63,299 nucleotides of DNA from Bacillota bacterium (lineage in GTDB: Bacteria; Bacillota; Clostridia; Acetivibrionales; DSM-1351): contig JAEZIB010000056.1 of the NCBI GenBank assembly GCA_023416275.1, positions 1 to 63,299 of the forward strand, in the 5' to 3' direction. Within the stretch, counting starts at the first letter, position 1, and the number at the start of each line of letters is the position of its first letter. The notes under the pieces are model-generated. The model saw nothing but the letters and a program-made list of their open reading frames with translations, was not told where the DNA came from and did not search any database. This document shows positions 41,778 through 49,649 of this stretch, one piece after another. Made by a program: the position numbers and the translations under genes.

Positions 41778-44148
41778 CTATCATAAATTCCTTTCTTGCT
41801 TTTATTTTCTTACGAATGACCAATACAGTTATGATTATTACTACAAGAAGAACTGCTCCTCCTGCGATAAAAGCCCATAGTGGAATTTTTTTGTCTGTTT
41901 CCGGCGGAATCATTCCTCCACCATCAACAGGAGGTTCTGTAGGCATTTCTAAGGCATTAAAAGATATCTCTTTTTTTACCTCCTGCTTTTTTCCATCCGC
42001 ATCTTCATACGAGAAAATGAGATATCCATTTACAGGGCCTGCTGCTTCAGGAGTAACTGCACCATCAAAGGAATCAGTTTTTCCAGGCTCAAAATTACCT
42101 ACATAATAGCTTGTTCCCTCAACTCTAAAATTGCCTTCCAGCTTTACAAGCAAATTGTACAATGTAGATTTACCCATATTGTAGAAGCTCACATTTATGG
42201 GCATCGGGGAACCTAAATAAGCTTCTGGAGGGAAGCTGAGATCGCCCACTACCAAACGTGGTGTCTGAAGAAGTGGAATTCCCACAACATCCTTAGTTGT
42301 ATAAGGATTTCCTTTTTCATCCTCATACTCATAATTTATGCTAATCATATACTGCTTGGGAGCAGCGTCTGATTTTGAAGAGAAGCTGACTTGTTTTTGA
42401 ACCCTGCCTTTAGGAGCGATGCTGTCTATGTAAAAAGAGTTTGAATTTACAGTCGTAAAGGTTCCATCATCAGAGGTAAGAGTTACTTTGGCATTGCTGA
42501 TTGTGGAAGACCTACTGGTATTCAATATTGATAGATTCAGCGTAAAGGGCTGGCCTGCATTGATGACTTCTGGATTAACACTGTACTTGTCAATAATGAG
42601 TCTAGGTACAGACTTACCAGTGGCATTTTCTACATTCAGTCCTACATACTGCATGATTGTCTGTTTGGTTACAGTTCCGTCAACCGACGCATCATATTCA
42701 ACATTCAGTGAAACGGCATAATTCTTTGTTGTCGCTTCGTCCGAGACGTAAAGCTGAAATTGCACATTCTTTGACTCACCTTTTTTTAGCAAGGGTATAA
42801 TAATTGTATTTTGAGTTCTTGGTATTAGTTCCTTGTCGGTTGTTACAGTTACTTTTATGTTACGAGCGTCAGATGAACCTGTATTTGCTACATCAAAGGA
42901 TACGGGTGCACTGCTACCTGGTGAAAGTGTGGATTCTGGTGATACAATGTTCTTCAACTCTATATTAGTATGTGAATTTTCTGATACCACATTATAGAAA
43001 AATTCTATTTCATCAGAATATGCCGAGCCAGAATTATCTAAATATTCAACTTTAATTTTTAAACTGTTTGCACCTGTTTCAATTTTTGAGGAAGCAAACA
43101 GATTAAATGAAAATACGGCCGAGTTACCGGAATAAATGACTGCTTGACTTTTTTTGTTTGTATTGCCGATGATACTGGCTCCGTCATTTTTCAATCCAAG
43201 TAAGGTGACTTTTACATTTTTTGCCGAAATAGCACCGTTGTTTTCCAGAGCTACATCAAGTTTGAAATCCTTTCCAGGAAGTACAGGTGAAGGATTTGTT
43301 GAGACTGATTTTAAATCCAGCCTGGGAAGTTGGCTACCTTCCAAGGTTTTTAAATAACCTGTTTCAGTATTGCTGAAATAATCTCCTGAAGAATTATAAT
43401 ACTGGAGGTTAAACTTTATCGGATAGGTTTTAGGCGTTGCGCCGTAGGATATTTTGAAAGTAAATTTAACATTCTTGCTTTCTTTTGGTTGCAGAGATTC
43501 TATTGTCTGAGAAGGATTCATTGCTTCAATTGTAATTGGAGCAGAGTCATCAAATACCGGAGATACTACAATATTTCTTGCATAGTATAAACTGGTGTTT
43601 TTCAGTGGAAGAGTATAGGTTACTTCAGCACCAGCTTGTCCGGAGGGAATGGATGAATTCTCTGCTATTTGGATTTTGGGAGCATATTTTGTAGTATCGA
43701 CTGGGTCGGAAGGAGTTTCATCAGGCGTGGGAATAGCCTGAGAGATAGTGATATAATCTGTTATGGTTTTAGTCCCTGAAGGTGTTTTGTATTGTATATT
43801 AACCCGAAGATTATTTGAACCACCGTTATATTCAAAATATTTCCCTTCGGTCATAACTGTAGTATCGTCGATAACATTATCTGCAGGTATAAATGAATCG
43901 GAAGTTACCAATGAAAAGGAAGAATTGCTATCAATTGCTATGGATATATCCGAAACATCGGCACTATGTTTTACTTTAAGGGACATCGTGAAGTTATCAC
44001 CTGATTTAATGGCTGTTTTATTAATGCTGTAGTCTACAAGATCTACATCTTGTACTGCGGCAGCTACTGGTAATGCTACCGTAAATATTTGTGATAATAG
44101 AATTAAACAGATTAAACTTATAGCTGTGATTTTTTTTAACGCTTTCAT
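41764..44148 (-). CDS. Large CARDB-like extracytoplasmic protein with C-terminal membrane anchor
   Basis: A 794-aa protein with signal peptide (to about VAAAVQD, residue 34), several tandem Ig-like CARDB/NEW3-type beta domains (recurring GQPFTLNLSILNTS-like and NVKFTFK / NVQFQLYV strands), and a C-terminal span (WAFIAGGAVLLVVIIITVLVI, about 760-782) with a basic tail. It is encoded between the ATPase and the permease of an exporter, so it probably stands outside the membrane as the adaptor or stalk in place of a MacA. I know of no named function. Confidence 0.8.
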   Translation of the reverse strand: MKALKKITAISLICLILLSQIFTVALPVAAAVQDVDLVDYSINKTAIKSGDNFTMSLKVKHSADVSDISIAIDSNSSFSLVTSDSFIPADNVIDDTTVMTEGKYFEYNGGSNNLRVNIQYKTPSGTKTITDYITISQAIPTPDETPSDPVDTTKYAPKIQIAENSSIPSGQAGAEVTYTLPLKNTSLYYARNIVVSPVFDDSAPITIEAMNPSQTIESLQPKESKNVKFTFKISYGATPKTYPIKFNLQYYNSSGDYFSNTETGYLKTLEGSQLPRLDLKSVSTNPSPVLPGKDFKLDVALENNGAISAKNVKVTLLGLKNDGASIIGNTNKKSQAVIYSGNSAVFSFNLFASSKIETGANSLKIKVEYLDNSGSAYSDEIEFFYNVVSENSHTNIELKNIVSPESTLSPGSSAPVSFDVANTGSSDARNIKVTVTTDKELIPRTQNTIIIPLLKKGESKNVQFQLYVSDEATTKNYAVSLNVEYDASVDGTVTKQTIMQYVGLNVENATGKSVPRLIIDKYSVNPEVINAGQPFTLNLSILNTSRSSTISNAKVTLTSDDGTFTTVNSNSFYIDSIAPKGRVQKQVSFSSKSDAAPKQYMISINYEYEDEKGNPYTTKDVVGIPLLQTPRLVVGDLSFPPEAYLGSPMPINVSFYNMGKSTLYNLLVKLEGNFRVEGTSYYVGNFEPGKTDSFDGAVTPEAAGPVNGYLIFSYEDADGKKQEVKKEISFNALEMPTEPPVDGGGMIPPETDKKIPLWAFIAGGAVLLVVIIITVLVIRKKIKARKEFMIDEEL

Positions 44149-44225
44149 ATGTATTTACCTCCAAGCCTCACTGGACTGTCATAAAATTTTATAATAAATT
44201 GCATTCGGGTGCTGATAAACCTAAT

Positions 44226-44282
44226 TATAATGTCTAGATTCAAAGTGAAATTATTCGATTATAGAAAAATTTCATTACATCA
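44226..44282. repeat. Repeat family 2 (57-bp palindromic element), copy 1
   Basis: Nearly the same sequence as 49382-49438: TCTAGATTCAAA, then GTGAAATTATT and AAAAATTTCATT arms, ending TACATCA. It overlaps the stop codon of the ATPase gene by three bases. Confidence 0.75.
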
Positions 44283-45002
44283 TATTATTTTTTCCGCCAC
44301 TTCATTAGACGACGGGGTTTGTGCTACTACTTTTTCAATGCTTCCATCTAGAATATGAATTACTTTATCTGCATATTTTGCAATGCTAATATCGTGTGTA
44401 ACTATTATCAATGTTTGAGAGTTCTTTCTTGCCATCTCTGTGATGAGATTCATAACATCAATGGTTGTTTTTGAATCCAGATTTCCAGTGGGTTCATCTG
44501 CAAAAATAATTTGAGGATTTCCCACGAAGGCTCTGGCGATACCCACTCTTTGCTGCTGTCCGCCACTCATCTGGGACGGCTTTCTGTTGTTGTGAGAGGT
44601 GAGCCCAACGGCTTTTAGCATTTGCTGAGCTTTTTTATCTCTTATACTGCGGGATATGCCTTTAAAAGCCAGGGGTAGACCAATATTTTCCAAAGCTGTC
44701 AAACCTGGCATCAAATTATAGGACTGAAAAACAAAGCCAATATATTTTTGGCGGAACAATACAAGCTTCTGCTCATTAAGTTTTTCAATATGTATATCTT
44801 TAATTATTATTTCACCTCTGGACGGTTTTTCAAGACCAGCCAAAAGGTTCAAAAGAGTGGATTTGCCGGAACCTGAAGTTCCCAGAAGACAACATATTTC
44901 ACCCTTTTCGATAGTAAGATCGATATTTTGCAGAGCAACAACTTTTTCGTTACCTACTCTGTATACCTTTCTTACTCCTTTAAGTACAATCAAACTACCC
45001 AA
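44280..45002 (-). CDS. ABC exporter ATPase (MacB/LolD family)
   Basis: A 240-aa ATPase: Walker A GTSGSGKSTLLNLLAG (about residues 38-53), signature MSGGQQQRVGIARAF, Walker B IIFADEPTGNLD, H-loop VTHD. The LolD/MacB family is indicated by NLMPGLTALENIGLPL. It is first in a minus-strand operon with the CARDB-like protein and permease. Its start lies about 100 nt from an 11-bp-phased repeat that may be the operator. Confidence 0.93.
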   Translation of the reverse strand: MGSLIVLKGVRKVYRVGNEKVVALQNIDLTIEKGEICCLLGTSGSGKSTLLNLLAGLEKPSRGEIIIKDIHIEKLNEQKLVLFRQKYIGFVFQSYNLMPGLTALENIGLPLAFKGISRSIRDKKAQQMLKAVGLTSHNNRKPSQMSGGQQQRVGIARAFVGNPQIIFADEPTGNLDSKTTIDVMNLITEMARKNSQTLIIVTHDISIAKYADKVIHILDGSIEKVVAQTPSSNEVAEKII

Positions 45003-45109
45003 ATATTCAACCTCCTCGTAAAAAAAGTTTAACTAAGAATTAGACGAAATTTAACTTGTAGAGTTCCAAGAAAAACAATAAAACTTCCACAATTTATTAT
45101 ATATCTTCT

Positions 45110-45137
45110 GCTGAATTTAAAGGTAACAAAAATGTAA
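45110..45137 (-). promoter_or_regulatory. Possible OmpR/PhoP-type direct repeat before the exporter operon
   Basis: Read on the minus strand: TTACAT (45137-45132), TTACCT (45126-45121) and TTCAGC (45115-45110), each 11 bp apart. A TATAAT-like -10 follows about 10 nt downstream on the same strand. The units resemble those at 54280-54318 before the other exporter operon. Confidence 0.45.
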
Positions 45138-45166
45138 CTATTTACAATTTATTTGGTTGAGAGGTT

Positions 45167-45201
45167 TAAGTATGATACACCTACAATTTTCAACTGGAAT
45201 T
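45167..45201 (+). repeat. Partial copy of repeat family 1
   Basis: It has AAGTATGATACACCTACA and TTTTCAACTGGAA, close to the central part of the 4483-4542 copy, but lacks the arms. Confidence 0.45.
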
Positions 45202-45270
45202 ATAAGATATTTATTCAATCTCATGTTTTTATACAATTTTAACTTTACTATATTGTATAAATTAGTATAA

Positions 45271-45326
45271 TTATAACGAGGCGATAAAGTGCCCCCACTT
45301 CTATAAGTGTTGGGTGCCGCTTTTGC
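45271..45326 (-). mobile_element. Relic resembling the structured 3' end of an IS200/IS605-TnpB element
   Basis: On the minus strand: AAAAGCGGCAC, then ACACTTATAGAAGTG with GGGGG, then GCCTCGTTATA. The same blocks occur in the same order at 49483-49531 on the plus strand. No tnpB or tnpA is nearby. The link to IS605 is by resemblance of the GCGG / paired stem / GGGG pattern and is not proven. Confidence 0.4.
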
Positions 45327-45361
45327 GTAATAATATTGATTTTAAGTGCGGAGGAATTAAA

Positions 45362-46918
45362 TTGAGTATATTAACTGTAGAAAATGTAAGTCATGGTTTT
45401 GGCGCCAGAACTATATTAGAAGATGCCTCATTCAGATTACTTAAAGGTGAACATGTAGGGCTTGTAGGCGCAAACGGAGAGGGAAAATCTACATTTTTAA
45501 ATATAATTACCGGAAAACTTATGCCTGATGAAGGCAAGGTGGAATGGTGCAACAGAATAACTACCGGATATTTGGATCAGCATACAGTTCTAGCACCAGG
45601 CAAAACAATTCGTGAGACCTTGAGAGAGGCTTTTCAACATATGTTTGACCTTGAACAGGAAATGCTTTCTATATATGAAAAAATGGGAGATGCCACAGAT
45701 AGTGAATTAAATGCAATGATGGAGGATGTTGGTGAAATCCAAAGTGAACTGGAACTTAGCGGCTTTTACATTATAGATTCAAAAATAGAGGAAGTCGCAA
45801 ATGGTTTGGGGTTAGGTGATATTGGTCTTGAGACTGACGTATCCAATTTAAGCGGAGGACAGAGAACAAAGGTATTACTTACAAAGCTCTTGCTTCAAAG
45901 TCCAATGATAATGATACTGGACGAGCCTACAAACTTTCTTGATGAAAACCATATTGTATGGCTAAAAAATTATTTAAAGAATTATGAAAATGCTTTTATA
46001 TTAGTTTCTCATGATATTCCTTTTTTGAACGATGTTGTTAATGTAATTTATCATGTAGAAAATGCTGTGCTTACAAGATATGCAGGAAATTATGAGGAAT
46101 TTCAAAGAATGTACCAGCTTTCAAAACAGCAAATTCAGCAGGCTTATGAGAAGCAGCAAAAGGAAATTGAAAAGCTGGAAGACTTTGTGGCTAGAAATAA
46201 AGCCAGAGCAGCTACTGCAAATATGGCTAAAAGTAGGCAAAAGAAGCTTGACAAAATGGAAATCATCAATAAAGTGCAAGAGAAGGCTAAGCCTATATTT
46301 AAGTTCAGGGAAGCACGAGCACCAGGAAGGTTTATATTTAAAACAAATAATCTTATAATCGGATACGATTCTGCCTTGACAGGGACTTTGAATATAGCTT
46401 TGGAGCGTGGACAAAAGGTTGCTGTAAAGGGTGTAAACGGATTAGGAAAGTCAACCTTGCTTAAAACCCTATTGGGAATTCAAAAGCCATTTGCTGGCGA
46501 GGTTATGTTGGATGACTATTTATATCCTGGCTATTTTGAACAGGAAGGTGAGCGCTACAATACCAAAACAGCATTAGAAGAGGTTTGGAACGACTATCCA
46601 GGGATGTCTAATGCAGAGGTTAGAGGAGCCCTTGCTAAATGTGGTTTGACAACCGAGCACATTACCAGCCAGATGATGGTGCTAAGCGGTGGTGAAAATG
46701 CAAAAGTACGTCTATGCAAGCTGATGCTTAAGGATGTTAATTGCTTGATTCTTGACGAGCCTACAAACCACTTGGATGTAGATGCAAAGGACGAACTGAA
46801 AAGGGCAATTAAAGAATTCAAGGGCACTGTGCTTCTAGTTTGCCATGAGCCTGAATTTTATGAGGATTGGGTAACTGATGTATGGAACGTGGAGAATTGG
46901 ACAACAAAGATTGTGTAG
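45362..46918 (+). CDS. ABC-F family ATPase
   Basis: A soluble protein of 518 aa with two ATPase domains and no membrane part; ABC-F proteins act on the ribosome (translation factor or antibiotic protection). Domain 1: GANGEGKSTFLNIITG, LSGGQRTKVLLTKLLL, MILDEPTNFLD. A charged linker of the P-site tRNA-interaction type follows (about residues 245-310, rich in Lys and Glu). Domain 2: GVNGLGKSTLLKTLLG, LSGGENAKVRLCKLML, LILDEPTNHLD. The start is TTG 45362 behind GGAGG; the upstream 16 codons are unlike the family. The exact subfamily cannot be settled by eye. Confidence 0.92.
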   Translation: MSILTVENVSHGFGARTILEDASFRLLKGEHVGLVGANGEGKSTFLNIITGKLMPDEGKVEWCNRITTGYLDQHTVLAPGKTIRETLREAFQHMFDLEQEMLSIYEKMGDATDSELNAMMEDVGEIQSELELSGFYIIDSKIEEVANGLGLGDIGLETDVSNLSGGQRTKVLLTKLLLQSPMIMILDEPTNFLDENHIVWLKNYLKNYENAFILVSHDIPFLNDVVNVIYHVENAVLTRYAGNYEEFQRMYQLSKQQIQQAYEKQQKEIEKLEDFVARNKARAATANMAKSRQKKLDKMEIINKVQEKAKPIFKFREARAPGRFIFKTNNLIIGYDSALTGTLNIALERGQKVAVKGVNGLGKSTLLKTLLGIQKPFAGEVMLDDYLYPGYFEQEGERYNTKTALEEVWNDYPGMSNAEVRGALAKCGLTTEHITSQMMVLSGGENAKVRLCKLMLKDVNCLILDEPTNHLDVDAKDELKRAIKEFKGTVLLVCHEPEFYEDWVTDVWNVENWTTKIV

Positions 46919-46940
46919 ATAAAACAAAATGGAGGTAATA

Positions 46941-49061
46941 ATGAAAAAATTATTAATTATTTTAAGTGTTTTAGTAAGTTTATTTGTTTTTTCAGTTCCG
47001 GCTTTAGCAGATTCTCCTATTACATCAACTCAATTTAGTGATGCATATATGGATATAGATATTGTGAAGGAAGCTAGTAAACAAGGTATTGTTAATACCA
47101 AGATTGCAGCCTACTTATCAAATGCAAAAAATCCTATAGATGTAAAGGCAGCGGTCATTAATGCGCTCTCTTGGGATGTAGATGGTAATAAAACAAACGC
47201 AGAGAAATATTCAAAACTGATATATAAAAAATCTGTTTCAAAACTTAAACTAGACTCTATGAGTGGAGACCAGTTGTTTTGCATAGGATACATGCAGGCG
47301 ATGGATAATTATGATGACACAAAATCTGCACTTAAGTATTTAAAGGCGGCTGAGAAGAAAATTAATAACAGCTTTACTGTCTCAGCAGTAAGGTCAATTG
47401 TAGAAGCACAAAGCTCAGATAATATATGGAAGTGTATTCAGCCCATTATCAATAATGGCAATTTAAAAAAGGACATGAGAGAAGATGCAGTACATATTGT
47501 TCTTGACTATATGGCATGCGAAGGGTTTCAAGTAAGTCAAAACAATATGATAATTGAAAATGAAAAAAGCCAGAAGGTTTATTTATATGGGGCATTTAGT
47601 TTTCAGGGGGAAGCTCCATATCAATTAGTTGCTCAATGCGACAAAGCGTATGCTTCTTTGGGCTTAGATAAATACAATATCGGTTTTGTAAATATAACAG
47701 GGGTAAGGAATGGTAATGCTTCAATTAATATTAAAAATAATATTAACGAAAGCAAAAAAATTAATTTTACTGTTGTTTCTAGTGATACATATAAATGTCT
47801 TGGAGAGACAGTATATATGCATATTGGAAGCACAGATGTTCTGAAAGGTAAGTCAAAAGTTGCAATTAATGGAATTGATGTTCCGTATATTAAGAATAAC
47901 ATTCCATATGTACCAATATCATTTGTAAATAGTGCAATTGGAGCAAAAACGCAAACAGATGCTAAAAAAGGAACTTCAAAAATTACATATGCTGGAAAGA
48001 CTATTTCAATTAAATCTGGCAGTAACGTAGTAAGCATTAATGGAAAGTCTGAAAAGCTTGAATCTAAAATTGAAACAAAAAATAAGCAACTATTTATTTC
48101 TGCAAAGGATTATGCTAGTATTACTGGTAAAAAATACATATATTATAATGGGTTAATTCTATTTACAAATATGAAAAATCCTATTAACGCTATAGATAGT
48201 GATTATATTTTAGATGAAATTATTTCTATTATAAGTAGAGGTAATTCTGTATTAAATTACCCTGTTTTATTTGAACAAGATGGTAAATATGGATACAAGG
48301 ATAAAGGGGGAAAGGTGCTTATAAATCCCATTTTCGATATTGCCTATGAATTTAGTGAAGGACTAGCAGCAGTTGGAATAAAAGATGAACAAGGTAACAC
48401 AAAATGCGGATACATTAATTTGAAAGGCGACTATGTTATTAGTTCAAAATATGATGTGACCATGCCGTATGTCTATGGATTAGCACCTGTTATACTAGGT
48501 GAAAATGCTGTTTTTATTGATAATAAAGGCAATGAAAAAATAGCTTCTGATTTTGGCGGAGTTGGGATGTTTAAAAGTGGATTGGCACCTGTAATGGATA
48601 AAGATAGTGGAAAATGGGGGTATATAAATATACAGGGGAAATTAATAATACCTTATAATTATGACGAATGCAGGGCTTTTTCTGATGGATTGGCAACTGT
48701 AAAAATCAATGATAAGTGGGGATATATTGATAGAACTGGTAAGTTGATTATAGAGCCAACCTTTGATGAAGCTGGTGATTTTATTAATGGTATAGCCAGT
48801 GTCAATAATGATGGCGTTTATTCAATAAATAAGTCTGGAAAGCTGATTGCATTTTTTGATGGTGGAGATGTTTATGTAGGAAATCATACTGATGGAGTGG
48901 TTAATGGTAAAGGACATTACACGTGGGCTGATGGTTCACAATACTATGGTGATTTTGTTAATGGACAATTAACAGGAAAAGGAACTATAACAACTCCACA
49001 AGGTGTAAATCAAACGGGAGATTGGAAAGATGGTGAGTATGTAGGTGAGATAAATAAATAA
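46941..49061 (+). CDS. Secreted protein with copper-amine-oxidase-N-like, WG-repeat and MORN segments
   Basis: A 706-aa exported protein; signal peptide ends near PALADS (residue 24). After an uncharacterised helical region, a copper-amine-oxidase-N-like domain lies around residues 295-410 (VPYIKNNIPYVPISF, then KQLFISAKDYASITG). Then come about five WG/KWG repeats (KYGYKDKGGKVLINP, KWGYINIQGKLIIP, KWGYIDRTGKLIIEP), and finally two MORN-like motifs (GKGHYTWADGSQYYGDF, GKGTITTPQG). GGAGG precedes ATG 46941; ATG 46929 would leave no SD. The combination suggests a wall-associated scaffold; function unknown. Confidence 0.82.
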   Translation: MKKLLIILSVLVSLFVFSVPALADSPITSTQFSDAYMDIDIVKEASKQGIVNTKIAAYLSNAKNPIDVKAAVINALSWDVDGNKTNAEKYSKLIYKKSVSKLKLDSMSGDQLFCIGYMQAMDNYDDTKSALKYLKAAEKKINNSFTVSAVRSIVEAQSSDNIWKCIQPIINNGNLKKDMREDAVHIVLDYMACEGFQVSQNNMIIENEKSQKVYLYGAFSFQGEAPYQLVAQCDKAYASLGLDKYNIGFVNITGVRNGNASINIKNNINESKKINFTVVSSDTYKCLGETVYMHIGSTDVLKGKSKVAINGIDVPYIKNNIPYVPISFVNSAIGAKTQTDAKKGTSKITYAGKTISIKSGSNVVSINGKSEKLESKIETKNKQLFISAKDYASITGKKYIYYNGLILFTNMKNPINAIDSDYILDEIISIISRGNSVLNYPVLFEQDGKYGYKDKGGKVLINPIFDIAYEFSEGLAAVGIKDEQGNTKCGYINLKGDYVISSKYDVTMPYVYGLAPVILGENAVFIDNKGNEKIASDFGGVGMFKSGLAPVMDKDSGKWGYINIQGKLIIPYNYDECRAFSDGLATVKINDKWGYIDRTGKLIIEPTFDEAGDFINGIASVNNDGVYSINKSGKLIAFFDGGDVYVGNHTDGVVNGKGHYTWADGSQYYGDFVNGQLTGKGTITTPQGVNQTGDWKDGEYVGEINK

Positions 49062-49099
49062 AGTGTTCAAGACTATAATATGAGGAACAATAAAATTTT

Positions 49100-49130
49100 T
49101 ACCGTCATTCACTTTTTGTGTTTGGCGGTA
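49100..49130 (+). terminator. Weak terminator after the WG-repeat gene
   Basis: TACCGTCA (49100-49107) pairs with TGGCGGTA (49123-49130, one wobble), followed by TTTAT. Confidence 0.5.
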
Positions 49131-49380
49131 TTTATGCATTAGAAGTAAAATAATCATAACATTCTACTGAAATGGCTAGAGCTTATTCTCTCTGAGCAAC
49201 CACTGATATTGCAGAGAGGCCACAATATAGAGGTGGGCTTCCATAAAGCTGTCAAAGAATTTTAAGAGGCTGAAGAGTAACCTGTAATATAATTATTATA
49301 TTGTTTTTTTAATTAAACAGTAGATTTTATTATCAATATTTGATTTAATAATTAAAAAGAGAGCGATTTTTAGAATTTAT
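49131..49380. other. Gap with a possible structured RNA
   Basis: No ORF seen. CTCTCTG (49188-49194) pairs perfectly with CAGAGAG (49212-49218). TTTTAAGAGGCTGAA near 49260 matches a word near 40192. The rest is AT-rich without recognisable signals. Confidence 0.35.
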
Positions 49381-49438
49381 TATAACGCCTAGATTCAAAA
49401 TGAAATTTTTAGATTGTAGAAAAATTTCATTACATCAG
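49381..49438. repeat. Repeat family 2, copy 2
   Basis: AATGAAATTTTT (49399-49410) and AAAAATTTCATT (49420-49431) form a perfect 12-pair hairpin inside a 57-bp block shared with 44226-44282. The word TTTCATTACATCAGC also occurs near 3812 after thiH. Confidence 0.8.
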
Positions 49439-49447
49439 CGGCGTGTA

Positions 49448-49531
49448 AGCGAGGCGGGAGATATCCTCACCGCTTGAAAACCAAAGCGGTACTCGCCACT
49501 TAGAAGTGGGGGACATTTTCTTGCCTCGTTA
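49448..49531 (+). mobile_element. Structured element resembling an IS200/IS605-TnpB end (omega-RNA-like relic)
   Basis: An outer stem AGCGAGGC (49448-49455) with GCCTCGTT (49523-49530) encloses ACCGCTT/AAGCGGT (49469-49475, 49484-49490) and CCACTT/AAGTGG (49496-49501, 49504-49509), followed by GGGGACA. The 3' half matches 45271-45326 (reverse). The multi-stem end with a GGGG tail recalls TnpB-element ends. It lies in the iorA upstream region, so a regulatory RNA is the alternative. Confidence 0.45.
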
Positions 49532-49562
49532 TATTAATTTGATATTTAGCCGCTTGGAGAAT

Positions 49563-49649
49563 AGGAGGAGTATTCCTTTGTGAATGAGAGGTTCTCCATT
49601 GATAGTTTTATTATTTTATTATGTCCAAGTGGGCAATTGGAGGTTAAAT
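49563..49649 (+). promoter_or_regulatory. iorA translation leader: SD, two hairpins, 25-codon ORF
   Basis: SD1 AGGAGGAG (49563-49570). P1 CCTTT/AGAGG (49575-49591). P2 CTCCATTG (49594-49601) with CAATTGGAG (49634-49642): eight pairs and one bulged T. SD2 TTGGAGG sits in the P2 3' arm, and the start is GTG 49650. Excluding hairpins, SD1 is 13 nt from the start. A 25-codon ORF (GTG 49580 to TAA 49657) has SD1 at good spacing and overlaps the iorA start. Encoded words ERFS, then CPSG and LEV recur as QRFS, YPNG and WEV in the SDR leader. Confidence 0.6.

Noticed and set aside
49563..49649. preQ1-type riboswitch before iorA, because of AGAGGTTCT
   Set aside because: The pseudoknot tail and A-rich segment expected of preQ1-I are missing, and the segment is better explained by the P1/P2 leader shared with the SDR gene.
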